Made by a program: the position numbers and the translations under genes. 64,000 nucleotides of DNA from Bradyrhizobium sp. RD5-C2. GTDB taxonomy: Bacteria; Pseudomonadota; Alphaproteobacteria; Rhizobiales; Xanthobacteraceae. Location: assembly GCF_019972155.1 (NCBI RefSeq), contig NZ_BOVL01000011.1, positions 131,407 through 195,406 of the forward strand, read 5' to 3'. Numbering within the stretch: position 1 is the first letter of the stretch; each line of letters opens with the position of its first letter. This document shows positions 33,178 through 42,722 of this stretch, one piece after another. The notes under the pieces are model-generated. The model was given only the letters and a program-made list of their open reading frames with translations, was not told where the DNA came from and did not search any database.

Positions 33178-35564
33178 CGGTGACGCGTGCTCCAGCAGAG
33201 ACACTTTCGGTGCTCGATCGCTCGAATTCCTATATCGGCAAGACGGTGCCACGGCCGAACCTCGACAGGTTGCTGCAAGGGCGTGGACAATACGTCAGCG
33301 ACCTGGAATTGCCGCGGATGGCGCATGTGGTCTTCCTGCGATCGCCCTATGCCCACGCCAGGATCGTGGCGATCGATGCCGACGCGGCACGGCGCATGTC
33401 AGGCGTTATTGCCATTGTCACAGGTCGCGAGCTCGAGGCTGTCATCACGCCATGGGTCGGGGTGCTCTCGCATCTGAAGGGACTGAAATCGGCGCCGCAG
33501 CACGCGATCGCGGTCGATCGGGCCTGCTGGCAGGGTGAGGCGGTCGCGGCGATTGTCGCAACCAGCCGTGCGGCAGCCGAAGATGCGATGGAGCATGTTG
33601 TCGTCGACTACGAGGAGCTCGAGACGGTCACGGACATGCGTACCGCGCTCGATCCGGCGACGCCGGTCATTCACAGCGCGCTCGGTGATAACCTCGCCTT
33701 TGAACGGACCCTCAACGCCGGCGATGTCGACCAGGCATTGTCGGATTCCGAGGTGGTCGAGGCCGACTTTGTATTCGGGCGTCACACCGGCGTGACGCTT
33801 GAACCGCGGGCGGTGGTTGCCGACTGGAATGCGGCCGAGGCACGGCTGACGATCTATCAGGGCACGCAGGCCCCCCACATGGTGCAGAACATCGCAGCCC
33901 TGCATCTCGGACTACGTGAGGCGCAGGTGCGGGTGGTCTGCAAGGATGTCGGCGGCTCGTTCGGCATCAAGGTCCACATCTACGCCGACGAAATGGCGAC
34001 CTATGCGCTGTCCAAACTGCTACGGCGGCCGATCAAGTTCGTGGCCGACCGTGTCGAGAGCTTCAACACGGACATTCACGCCCGCGATCATCGATGCCGG
34101 GGCCGGATCGGCGTCAAGCCGGACGGCACCATCACGGCCTTCGAGATCGACGACCTGACGGGGATCGGTCCCTATTCGATGTATCCGCGCACCAGCGCCA
34201 TCGAGGCCAATCAGGTGGTCAACCTGGTCGGTGGGCCGTATGTCACGGCGAACTATCGGGCGCGAGCGCGGGTCGTCTTCCAGAACAAGAACGTGATGTG
34301 TCAGTACCGGGCAGTCGGACACCCGATTGCCTGTTCGGTCACCGAGGGGCTGGTCGACCTTGCCGCAGCGAAGATCGGCATGGACCCTGTCGAGATCCGC
34401 CGGCGCAATCTGATCCCCGACGATGCCTATCCCTGTGCATCCCCCTCCGGCATGAAATTCGAGCAGCTTTCGCATCATGCCTCGCTGGCCAAGCTGCTGC
34501 AGATGATGGATTACGACGCCTTGCGTGCCGAGCAAGCGGCATTGCGCGCCAGAAACATTCACCGGGGTATCGGAATTGCCAGCTTCATCGAGGTGACCAA
34601 TCCCAGTGCCGCCTTTTACGGCGTCGGCGGCGCGAAAATCTCGTCGCAGGATGGCGTTGCGGTTCGGCTCGACGCGCAAGGCTCGGTGATCTGCCAGACC
34701 AGCATCACGGAGCAGGGGCAAGGGTCGGAATCGCTGACTGCCCAGATCGTGGGCAGCGTGCTGGGCGTCTCGATGGACCGGGTCCGCGTTACCCTGGGCG
34801 ACACCGACAACACGCCCTATGGCGGCGGCACCTGGGCCTCGCGCGGTGCCGGCATCGGCGGCGAAGCCGCGTTGCAGGCCGCCAAGGCCCTACGCCAGAA
34901 TATCCTGGACGTCGCCGCGGCCATCCTGCAATCGACGCCGGCCGGACTCGATATCGTCAACAACAGCATCGTCAATGCCGTCGACGGTGCGCCGCGCATC
35001 GAGCTGAACGAGCTGGCGCGGATCGTCTATTTTCGACCGGATACCCTCCCGCCGGGCGTCCAGCCCGAGCTGATGGCGACGCGGCATTTCGTGCCACGGC
35101 AGTATCCCTTTGCGTTCACCAACGGGGTCCAGGCCTCTTGGCTTGAGGTCGATACCGAGACCGGGTTCGTGACGCTGCTGAAGCATTGGGTCGTCGAAGA
35201 CTGTGGCACCATCATCAACCCGCAACTGGTCGACGAGCAGATCCGGGGCGGGGTCGTGCAGGGGCTCGGCGCTGCGCTGTTCGAGAAATGCATCTATGAC
35301 GAACGCGGTCAGCTGACCAACGCCAATATGGCGGACTACCTGGTCCCGATGTCCGGCGAGATGCCCGATATCGAGATTGGCCATGTGGTGTCTCCGACGC
35401 AGGAAACGGAGCTCGGAGCCAAAGGGGCGGGTGAGGCAGGTACGGCCGGCGCAGCAGCTGCGGTTGCCAACGCGGTCAATGACGCGCTGCGGCCGTTCGG
35501 CGCAACAATTACCGAGATTCCGCTCACGCCTCAGGTTATCCTGACGGCCTTGGGACGGATCTGA
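33174..35564 (+). CDS. Molybdopterin-binding large subunit of the molybdenum hydroxylase (CoxL family)
   Basis: 796 residues. The order CoxM-CoxS-CoxL and motifs GGSFGIKVHIYADE, CQYRAVGHPIACSVTE and the catalytic glutamate Glu754 in GAGEAGTAG define the family. The true carbon monoxide dehydrogenase loop AYRCSFR is absent, so this is a hydroxylase of an organic substrate, probably an N-heterocycle or aldehyde. Followed after 68 bp by a Liv-type importer gene set, suggesting uptake and hydroxylation of the same compound. Confidence 0.93.
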   Translation: MTVTRAPAETLSVLDRSNSYIGKTVPRPNLDRLLQGRGQYVSDLELPRMAHVVFLRSPYAHARIVAIDADAARRMSGVIAIVTGRELEAVITPWVGVLSHLKGLKSAPQHAIAVDRACWQGEAVAAIVATSRAAAEDAMEHVVVDYEELETVTDMRTALDPATPVIHSALGDNLAFERTLNAGDVDQALSDSEVVEADFVFGRHTGVTLEPRAVVADWNAAEARLTIYQGTQAPHMVQNIAALHLGLREAQVRVVCKDVGGSFGIKVHIYADEMATYALSKLLRRPIKFVADRVESFNTDIHARDHRCRGRIGVKPDGTITAFEIDDLTGIGPYSMYPRTSAIEANQVVNLVGGPYVTANYRARARVVFQNKNVMCQYRAVGHPIACSVTEGLVDLAAAKIGMDPVEIRRRNLIPDDAYPCASPSGMKFEQLSHHASLAKLLQMMDYDALRAEQAALRARNIHRGIGIASFIEVTNPSAAFYGVGGAKISSQDGVAVRLDAQGSVICQTSITEQGQGSESLTAQIVGSVLGVSMDRVRVTLGDTDNTPYGGGTWASRGAGIGGEAALQAAKALRQNILDVAAAILQSTPAGLDIVNNSIVNAVDGAPRIELNELARIVYFRPDTLPPGVQPELMATRHFVPRQYPFAFTNGVQASWLEVDTETGFVTLLKHWVVEDCGTIINPQLVDEQIRGGVVQGLGAALFEKCIYDERGQLTNANMADYLVPMSGEMPDIEIGHVVSPTQETELGAKGAGEAGTAGAAAAVANAVNDALRPFGATITEIPLTPQVILTALGRI

Positions 35565-35632
35565 GTGGAGACGTTCCGGGCAACGATAATACGCTAAGCA
35601 AAACACAGACAGTTCTTGGGGAGGAATAGGTC

Positions 35633-36886
35633 ATGACGAACAAGGTCACCAAAGCTGGATCGATATCGCGGCGTCGTCTGCTGACGACGGCAAGCGCCGG
35701 CGCCGCACTCGCCGTCTCACCCTTTCGCATCAATCTGCTCCAGGCTGAGGAAGCCCCCATCAAGATCGGCTTCCCGGTTCCCTTGACCGGTCCGTATGGC
35801 ACCGAGGCCCAGGATCAGGTGCGGGCGGGTCAGCTTGCGGTTGCCCAGTTCAATGATGCGGGTGGCCTCAATGGCCGTAAGGCCGAGCTCGTCGTGCGCG
35901 ACGACAAGCTCAATCCCGGTGAGGCGGCAACGCGGACACTGGAACTGGTCGAGAAGGAGAAGGTGAATTTCGTCGTCGGCAGTCTGTCGGCCGCGGTTCA
36001 GCTTGCGATCAACAACGTCACCAAAGAGCGCGGCGTCATCTTCAATTCGATCAGCCAGTCCGACGCCATCAACGAGGCAGCCGACTTCAGCAAATATACA
36101 TTCCACGAAGCGCTGAACCCGCACATGACGTCAGGCGCGGTCGGCCGCTATGCCTTCGCCAAATTCGGCAAGAAGGTTGCGTTTCTCACGGCGGACTACG
36201 CTTACGGTCACGAGATGGTTCGCGGTTTCCTCGAGGTCGGCAAGGAGTTCAACGTCGAGAACCTCGGCGACATCCGCCATCCGCTGGGAACGACCGACTT
36301 CTCCACCCTGCTGCCGCGTCTCCAGGCGCTGAAGCCCGATATTCTGTGCATCAGCAATTTCGGTCGCGACCAGCAGATCGCGCTGAAGCAGGCGACCGAC
36401 TTCGGCATCAAGAAGTCGATCCAGATCATCGCTCCGCTGCTCTCGCATGCCAGCCGCGTCGCGGCCGGCCCCCAGGCATTCGAGGGCGTCGTCGGCGGCT
36501 GCTCGTTCTACTGGGGTATCGAGGACAAGTTCGCCTCGACCAAGGCGTTCAACGATGCGTTCCGCAAGATGTACGACGGCAAGCTGCCCACCGATTACGG
36601 TGCGCTCGGCTATGGCGGTGTTCGGACCGTGCTGGAGGCGGTCAAGGGCGCCGGCAGCGTGGAGACCGACAAGGTCGTCGCGGCATTGGAAGCGCTGAAG
36701 TACGACTACTACAAGGGGCCGCAGTATTATCGCAAGTGCGACCACCAGTCGGTGCAATCGGTGCTCGTGATCAAGTCGAAGTCCAAGGACCTGAGGAACG
36801 AGTCCGACGTGTTCGAGGTCCTGTCGACCGAAGAACCCAACGAGAAGTACTTGCGCACCTGCGAGGCGCTCGGTCACAAGAGCTGA
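35633..36886 (+). CDS. ABC transporter substrate-binding protein (LivK/Leu-Ile-Val-binding type)
   Basis: 417 residues. A Tat-type signal (SRRRLLTTA) is followed by a mature domain beginning IKIGFPVPLTGPYGTEAQDQ. The YTFHEALNPHMTSGAVGRYAF and DRLR-like segments fit the amide/aromatic-acid subgroup of this family. GGGGAGGAAT is the SD. It is the first of five transport genes and probably binds the substrate of the upstream hydroxylase, not branched-chain amino acids; this is inference from position. Confidence 0.93.
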   Translation: MTNKVTKAGSISRRRLLTTASAGAALAVSPFRINLLQAEEAPIKIGFPVPLTGPYGTEAQDQVRAGQLAVAQFNDAGGLNGRKAELVVRDDKLNPGEAATRTLELVEKEKVNFVVGSLSAAVQLAINNVTKERGVIFNSISQSDAINEAADFSKYTFHEALNPHMTSGAVGRYAFAKFGKKVAFLTADYAYGHEMVRGFLEVGKEFNVENLGDIRHPLGTTDFSTLLPRLQALKPDILCISNFGRDQQIALKQATDFGIKKSIQIIAPLLSHASRVAAGPQAFEGVVGGCSFYWGIEDKFASTKAFNDAFRKMYDGKLPTDYGALGYGGVRTVLEAVKGAGSVETDKVVAALEALKYDYYKGPQYYRKCDHQSVQSVLVIKSKSKDLRNESDVFEVLSTEEPNEKYLRTCEALGHKS

Positions 36887-36936
36887 GCTCGTGCGACGGC
36901 GCGCGCCGCGGGTGCGCGCCGTGCGGAGGGGGACAA

Positions 36937-37821
36937 ATGGCGGGCCTGAGCTTTGACCTGATCGCGCTGCAACTGTTCGCCGGGCTGGCGCTCGGCGCCA
37001 TCTACGTGCTGTTTGCGATCGGCCTCTCGCTGATCTTCGGGATGTTGACGGTTGTCAACTTTGCCCATGGCGCGTTCTACATGGTCGGCGCTTATGTCGG
37101 GCTCTATCTGATCTCGATCGGGGGCAATTTCTGGATCTGCCTCGTGGCGGTGCCGATCGCCGTTGGCCTGTTCGGCATTGCCGTCGAGCGCGTGCTGATC
37201 CGGCCGCTTTACGGCCGCGGCATCGACTATCCGCTGCTACTGACCTTTGGGCTCAGCTACGTGATGGTCGAATGCGTGCGCATTGCCTTTGGCAAGACTG
37301 GCTATCCTTTCGATACGCCCGAGGTTCTGCAGGGCGCCGTCGACATTGGTGTCGGCTATTTCCCGCTCTACCGCCTGTTCGTGATTGGGGCGACAGCCGT
37401 CGTGCTGCTGGCGCTCTGGCTGTTTCTGGAGAAGACCAGCTTCGGGCTGATTATCCGCGCCGGGGCGCGCGATCCGCAGATCGTGCGTGTTCTTGGGGTC
37501 GATGTTTCCAAGGTCTGGTTGATCGTGTTCGGGATAGGTACCGCGATCGCGGGCTTTGCCGGCCTGTTGGCCGCGCCGCTTCAAGGTGTCATTCCAGAGA
37601 TGGGTGGCACGATCCTCGCCGAAGCCTTCGTTGTGACCGTCGTAGGAGGGATGGGGTCGATCGGCGGCGCCGTCCTGGCAGGCCTTCTGGTCGGTGTGGT
37701 GGTCAGCATGACCTCGCTGTTCGCACCCGAGATGGCCAAGGTTTCGATCTTCGCCTTGATGGCGGTCGTTCTGATTGTTCGTCCCCAGGGCTTCTTCGGC
37801 CGCGCCGGATTGATGAGCTGA
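36937..37821 (+). CDS. ABC transporter permease (LivH type)
   Basis: 294 residues, about 8 helices. LSLIFGMLTVVNFAHGAFYM is the LivH signature. GGAGGGGGAC lies before the ATG at 36937; the open frame upstream in the same phase covers the binding-protein gene in another reading and is not real. It lies 50 bp after the binding protein gene. Confidence 0.93.
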   Translation: MAGLSFDLIALQLFAGLALGAIYVLFAIGLSLIFGMLTVVNFAHGAFYMVGAYVGLYLISIGGNFWICLVAVPIAVGLFGIAVERVLIRPLYGRGIDYPLLLTFGLSYVMVECVRIAFGKTGYPFDTPEVLQGAVDIGVGYFPLYRLFVIGATAVVLLALWLFLEKTSFGLIIRAGARDPQIVRVLGVDVSKVWLIVFGIGTAIAGFAGLLAAPLQGVIPEMGGTILAEAFVVTVVGGMGSIGGAVLAGLLVGVVVSMTSLFAPEMAKVSIFALMAVVLIVRPQGFFGRAGLMS

Positions 37822-37828
37822 GCCCGGC

Positions 37829-38815
37829 ATGACCGAAACCACTCATTCGATCAAACAGCCCGGTACCGCGACGGGCAGTTGGTATAAGTTTGCAACGCGG
37901 CACCGTGCCAGCATTGCGGCGGCGGTTATCCTGGTTTTCCCGTTGGTGATGCCGTTCACAGCTCTGGCGGTGAATATCCTGATCTACGGACTGTATGCTC
38001 TCGGCTTCAACCTCGTGTTTGGATATCTGGGCCTCCTGTCGTTCGGTCATGCGGCACTGTTCGGGACCGGTGCCTACCTCTGTGGTATCGCCATCGTGCA
38101 CTTCGGCTGGCCGTGGTATGCGGCGATCGCCGCCGGGGTCGCCGGTGGATTGTTGATGGCGCTGTTGATCGGCGTGCTCGCGATCAGGACCCGCGGCATC
38201 TACTTCGCCATGGTCACAATGGCGCTGTCGCAATGTGTCTACTACCTTTTCTACCAGGCGGTTGACTTGACCGGCGGAGAGAACGGCCTTCGCGGCATCA
38301 ACGTCCGCACCATCGATCTGTTCGGCCTGCGGATCGATTTCATCAATCCGATGACCCGTTACTACGTCATCGCGGCTTTTGTGATCGCCGCGTTCTTCGT
38401 GATGTCACGCATTCTGGCGTCGCCCTTTGGTGCCGTCATCGAAGCGGTGCGCGAGAACGAAGGGCGTGCCCGCGCGTCCGGCTACGACGTGACCCTGACG
38501 CGACTGCTGACCTTCGTCCTGTCAGGCGGTTTCTGCGGCCTAGCGGGTGCGTTGCAGGCGTTGCACCTGTCGATCGTTCCGATCGAAATCCTGCACTACG
38601 AGACCTCGGGCCTGGTCGTGATGATCGCTCTCCTCGGCGGCATGGGGACGTTCTTCGGGCCGATGATCGGCGCAGCTGTCTTCCTTGTCCTGGAGAATGT
38701 GGTTTCGGTGTGGACCGTTCACTGGCAACTGATCGTTGGAGCCATCTTCATCGCATGCGTGCTGTTCTTCCCGGCGGGCATCTGGGGCACTCTGATCACG
38801 CGGGGCAGACGATGA
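37829..38815 (+). CDS. ABC transporter permease (LivM type)
   Basis: 328 residues with about 9-10 helices. NLVFGYLGLLSFGHAALFGTGAY and the cytoplasmic-loop EAVRENEGRARASGYDV mark a LivM-type permease. 7 bp after the LivH gene and overlapping the LivG-type gene by 4 bp. Confidence 0.93.
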   Translation: MTETTHSIKQPGTATGSWYKFATRHRASIAAAVILVFPLVMPFTALAVNILIYGLYALGFNLVFGYLGLLSFGHAALFGTGAYLCGIAIVHFGWPWYAAIAAGVAGGLLMALLIGVLAIRTRGIYFAMVTMALSQCVYYLFYQAVDLTGGENGLRGINVRTIDLFGLRIDFINPMTRYYVIAAFVIAAFFVMSRILASPFGAVIEAVRENEGRARASGYDVTLTRLLTFVLSGGFCGLAGALQALHLSIVPIEILHYETSGLVVMIALLGGMGTFFGPMIGAAVFLVLENVVSVWTVHWQLIVGAIFIACVLFFPAGIWGTLITRGRR

Positions 38816-39582
38816 GCGCCGCAGAACGCCCGGCAGGCGAAATCATTCTGCGCACCAGCGGCGTCGGCAAGACGTTCGGGAAGTTCGTCGCCCTCAACAA
38901 TATCTCGGCCGAGTTTTCCAGGGGAGCGATCACTTCCATCATTGGTCCGAACGGAGCTGGAAAGAGCACCTACTTCAACCTGCTGTGCGGTGCCCTTCCG
39001 CCGACGAAGGGAAGTGTCGAGTTCGAGGGCAGGGATGTCACCGGTCTGCCGCAACACCGCTTTGCGCATATGGGGATCGCGAAATCCTTCCAGATCACCA
39101 GCGTGTTTCCGCAGCTTACGACACGGGAGAACATCCGCGTCGGCCTGCAGGCCCTGGTGTCACGATACGATATCTGGCGTCCCCGTGCGCGCCTGACCGA
39201 ACTGATCGAGCGGGCGGACGAACTGCTGGCTCTCGTCGGGCTGTGGGAATCCCGAGAGCGTGCGGCCAAGACATTGGCCCATGGCGAGCAGCGGGCACTG
39301 GAGATCGGCATGGCGCTTGCCAGCCAGCCCCGTTTGCTGCTGCTGGACGAGCCGACGGCCGGCATGAGCCCGGAAGAAACCCGGACCATGATGGATCTGA
39401 TCGTGAAACTCGCCAAGGAGCGCACGGTCATCCTCGTCGAGCACAAGATGAAGCTGGTGCTCGGGATCAGCGATCGTATCCTCGTGCTGCACCACGGAGA
39501 ATTGCTTGCCGAGGGAACGCCACAGGAGGTCCGGCAAAACGAGGCAGTGAAGCGTGTCTATCTCGGTCAGCGGGAGCACTGA
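38812..39582 (+). CDS. ABC transporter ATP-binding protein (LivG type)
   Basis: 256 residues. Walker A is GPNGAGKST, the family-specific variant of the signature motif is LAHGEQRALEIGMAL, and Walker B is LLLLDEPTAGM. ATG 38812 overlaps the LivM stop. Pairs with the LivF-type ATPase encoded 4 bp downstream. Confidence 0.94.
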   Translation: MSAAERPAGEIILRTSGVGKTFGKFVALNNISAEFSRGAITSIIGPNGAGKSTYFNLLCGALPPTKGSVEFEGRDVTGLPQHRFAHMGIAKSFQITSVFPQLTTRENIRVGLQALVSRYDIWRPRARLTELIERADELLALVGLWESRERAAKTLAHGEQRALEIGMALASQPRLLLLDEPTAGMSPEETRTMMDLIVKLAKERTVILVEHKMKLVLGISDRILVLHHGELLAEGTPQEVRQNEAVKRVYLGQREH

Positions 39583-39586
39583 CGCG

Positions 39587-40291
39587 ATGCTGCAGGTCAG
39601 CAAGCTCAATGCCTGGTATGGCGCAAGCCACGCGTTGCAAGACATCAGCCTCGAGGTGAACAAAGGCGAAATCGTTTGCCTGATCGGGCGCAACGGGGCC
39701 GGCAAGACGACGACGCTCAAATCGATCATGGGGTTGATGGGGCGCACGCGTGGCTCGGTCACCTTCAAGGGTGAAGAACTGCTGCGCCAGCCGGCGCATG
39801 TGCGCTTCGCGTTGGGGCTGGCCTACGTTCCAGAGGAGCGGCGGATTGTGCAGGGGCTGACCGTGCGGGAGAATTTGCGGCTCGGGCTGGTCGCCTCGAA
39901 GGAGAAGAAGCGGGAAGCCGAGCTGATCGACGAGATCGCAAAGATATTCCCCCGACTGGCCGAGCGCATGGATCAAGAGGCGGTCACGATGTCCGGCGGC
40001 GAGCAGCAGATGCTGGCGATCGCGCGGGCGATGATCGCAAAGCCTGACCTGATCATGCTGGACGAGCCTTCCGAGGGCATCATGCCGGTCCTGGTCGACG
40101 AGATGTTCGAGTTGTTCCGCAGCATGAAGGCGCAGGGAACGACGGTTCTGCTGGTCGAGCAGAACGTCGAGCTCGCACTCGGCATTGCCGATCGTGCCTA
40201 TGTGCTGGACCAGGGGGCGGTGGTGCACCAGGCCTCCGCGCGGGCGCTGCTTGCCGACGACGAGATCAAGGAGCGCTACTGCTCGGTGTGA
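39587..40291 (+). CDS. ABC transporter ATP-binding protein (LivF type)
   Basis: 234 residues. Walker A GRNGAGKTT, signature MSGGEQQMLAIARAM and Walker B LIMLDEPSEG. ATG 39587 sits 4 bp after the LivG stop. It ends the importer set; the dehydrogenase gene converges from the other strand 44 bp away. Confidence 0.94.
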   Translation: MLQVSKLNAWYGASHALQDISLEVNKGEIVCLIGRNGAGKTTTLKSIMGLMGRTRGSVTFKGEELLRQPAHVRFALGLAYVPEERRIVQGLTVRENLRLGLVASKEKKREAELIDEIAKIFPRLAERMDQEAVTMSGGEQQMLAIARAMIAKPDLIMLDEPSEGIMPVLVDEMFELFRSMKAQGTTVLLVEQNVELALGIADRAYVLDQGAVVHQASARALLADDEIKERYCSV

Positions 40292-40335
40292 GCAGGCTCT
40301 CGGGTTGGTGCTTCCGCGATCGGGCCGAAGGGACC

Positions 40336-41487
40336 TTATTCCGCGGCGCTCGTGATCGAGTCGGCTTTCCGATTGGTGACGACAACCTTGATCGCGTCAT
40401 CCACGCGGTCCCGCGCATATCTTAGCGCCGTCGGCAGGTCGGCCAGCGGAAACGTGTGGGTGTGGATCTTGGTCGCGTCGAACCGCTTCGCGGCCATCAA
40501 TTCCATCGCGCGGTGCGTGGCGCTCTTGCCTTCGCCGCGGATACCGTAAGCGTAGATGTTGTTCCGCACGAGATGCGCGATGTCCAGCGTCGCGGCCTCG
40601 TGCGGGAAGGCGGCCAGACAGATCTTGCCGCCGCGATTGGTCATGTGAATGGCCTGGTTGAGTGTCGCTTCGGTGCCGGCACATTCGACGACGTAGTCCG
40701 CGCCGATCCCCCCTGTTAGTTGCTTCACGACCTCAACGACGTCTTCGTCGTTGATGTTGATGACGCGGTCGGCCCCCAATTCCCCGCCGATCGCCAGCCG
40801 CTTGTTTCGCGTTCCCGTCAGGATCACCGGGCTTGCACCAAGCGCCTTGGCCACGGCAACTGCGAGAAGTCCGATCGGCCCCGGGCCGATTACCACGACG
40901 CTCTCGCCGGCCACCAATCCCCCCAATTCCGTCAAGCCGTACATCGATGTCCCGGCAGTGACCACGAGCGTCGCTTCCGCGTCGCTCATGGTATCCGGAA
41001 CGCGCGCCAGCGTGTTGATGTGATTGACCGCGTATTCGGCGAATCCGCCGTCGGTCGCAAAGCCGTTGGCGCGGTGACCTTTCTCCGGTTTTCCATAGTT
41101 GAGGCACGATGTGTACATGCCCTGGCGGCAGCGTTTGCATTGACCGCAGCCGGCATGGATCTCGACGCTGACCCGCTCACCGATCCTGAACTCGTCGACG
41201 TTTGGGCCAAGCGCAGCAACCGTGCCCATATATTCGTGACCCGGCGTAAAGTTCTTGTTGAAGGGCGCGCCGCCCTGAATGCTTGCCGGCGACCCCGCAT
41301 GGATGATTTCGAGATCGGTGGCGCAGATCGCAACCGCGTCGATGCGCACCAGCACTTCGGCACGCGACGGGACCGGCGTCGGCTTGTCGCGAAGCAGGAG
41401 CTGGTCGGGGTCGCCAAGGACCCAGGCCTTCATCAGATCGGGGACGGGAAGGTCGGGCGATGTCTTGACGCCGGGCGGTTGGTACAT
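40336..41487 (-). CDS. Zinc-binding alcohol dehydrogenase family protein
   Basis: 383 residues of the medium-chain dehydrogenase family. Catalytic zinc ligands Cys55 and His84/Glu85 (TPGHEYMG), structural-zinc cysteines C114, C117, C120 and C128, and a Rossmann motif (VVVIGPGPIGLLAV) are all present. Likely oxidises an alcohol or aldehyde arising in the same pathway as its neighbours, but that is an inference. The start with VKTSPDLPVPDLM ahead of MKAWVL is long; MKAWVL at 41430 is an alternative. Confidence 0.9.
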   Translation of the reverse strand: MYQPPGVKTSPDLPVPDLMKAWVLGDPDQLLLRDKPTPVPSRAEVLVRIDAVAICATDLEIIHAGSPASIQGGAPFNKNFTPGHEYMGTVAALGPNVDEFRIGERVSVEIHAGCGQCKRCRQGMYTSCLNYGKPEKGHRANGFATDGGFAEYAVNHINTLARVPDTMSDAEATLVVTAGTSMYGLTELGGLVAGESVVVIGPGPIGLLAVAVAKALGASPVILTGTRNKRLAIGGELGADRVININDEDVVEVVKQLTGGIGADYVVECAGTEATLNQAIHMTNRGGKICLAAFPHEAATLDIAHLVRNNIYAYGIRGEGKSATHRAMELMAAKRFDATKIHTHTFPLADLPTALRYARDRVDDAIKVVVTNRKADSITSAAE

Positions 41488-41680
41488 GGGCGCTTCCTGT
41501 TTTGGCTCTCAGCCTAGCGCGAAACGGCGGTTTGCCGCGAGCATCCGATCGTTGGCATCCGGGCTGTTGCATTTGCTGCACGGCAGCAAGCGCGTCGCAA
41601 AACCTTCATGCGCGGCCTATACTTGGTCCCCCGTTGATGTTGAAATCCGCATTGCATCCTCTCCCAGACCGGAGCCTCCC

Positions 41681-42685
41681 ATGAAGATCCGCCTTGTCCT
41701 TGCGTTGCTGGCGCTGACGCTGATCGCGCCGTGGCAATCCGCCAAGGCGGCCGACGTGATCTGCTACAATTGCCCGCCGGAATGGGCGGATTGGGCCTCG
41801 ATGCTGAAGGCGATCAAAACGGATCTCAACTACGACATCCCGCATGACAACAAGAATTCCGGCCAGGCGCTGGCTCAGATACTGGCCGAGAAGGCCAATC
41901 CGGTCGGCGATATCGGCTATTTCGGCGTCACTTTCGGCATGAAGGCCAAGGCCCAGGACGCGCTCGAGCCCTACAAGCCCGCGCATTGGGATCAGGTCCC
42001 GGCCGGTCTCAAGGATCCGGACGGCTACTGGACCACAATCCACTCCGGCACGCTCGGCCTGTTCGTGAACAAGGACGCGCTCGGCGGCAAGCCGGTGCCG
42101 GCCTGCTGGAAGGACCTCCTGAAGCCGGACTACAAGGGCATGGTCGGCTATCTCGACCCGTCATCCGCGGCGGTCGGTTATGTCGGCGCGGTCGCCGTCA
42201 ATCTGGCGCTGGGCGGTTCGCCCACCAACTTCGATCCGGCGATCACCTTCTTCAAGGAACTGCGCAAGAACGATCCGATCGTGCCCAAGCAGACGTCCTA
42301 TGCCCGCGTCGTGTCGGGTGAGATGCCGATCCTGTTCGACTACGACTTCAACGCCTATCGCGCGAAGTATTCAGAGAAGGGCAACTTCGAGTTTGTCATT
42401 CCCTGCGAGGGGTCAGTGGTGTTTCCCTACGTCGTTGGTCTCGTGAAGAACGCGCCCGACAAGGAGAAGGCCAAGAAGGTGATGGACTATCTCCTGTCCG
42501 ACAAGGGTCAGGCGATCTGGACCAATGCCTATCTGCGTCCGGCCCGCCCGATCGAGCTGCCGGCTTCCGTGAAGGGCAAATTCCTCCCCGACAGCGACTA
42601 TGCCCGCGCCAAGAGCGTCGACTGGGGCGAGATGGAAAACGTGCAAAAAGCCTTCGTCGACCGCTATCTCGCCGAGGTTCGCTGA
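41681..42685 (+). CDS. ABC transporter substrate-binding protein, family 1 (Fe3+/phosphonate/polyamine-like)
   Basis: 334 residues. A signal peptide ends near residue 24 (SAKA-ADVICYNC). The SGTLGLFVNKDALGG and DWGEMENVQKAFVDRYLAEV segments suit family 1 (PotD/FutA/PhnS-like). The CYNC pair near the mature N-terminus is unusual. Start at 41681 has GGAGCC upstream. Leads a five-gene operon of SBP, two permeases, ATPase and phosphodiesterase. Confidence 0.9.
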   Translation: MKIRLVLALLALTLIAPWQSAKAADVICYNCPPEWADWASMLKAIKTDLNYDIPHDNKNSGQALAQILAEKANPVGDIGYFGVTFGMKAKAQDALEPYKPAHWDQVPAGLKDPDGYWTTIHSGTLGLFVNKDALGGKPVPACWKDLLKPDYKGMVGYLDPSSAAVGYVGAVAVNLALGGSPTNFDPAITFFKELRKNDPIVPKQTSYARVVSGEMPILFDYDFNAYRAKYSEKGNFEFVIPCEGSVVFPYVVGLVKNAPDKEKAKKVMDYLLSDKGQAIWTNAYLRPARPIELPASVKGKFLPDSDYARAKSVDWGEMENVQKAFVDRYLAEVR

Positions 42686-42722
42686 GGCAATATGGTGCCC
42701 TTCGACGGGCACCATTCTTCCG

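Noticed and set aside
36346..36936. N-terminal extension of the LivH-type permease
   Set aside because: This stretch is the binding-protein gene in a different phase; the ATG at 36937 has a strong SD and matches the family start.
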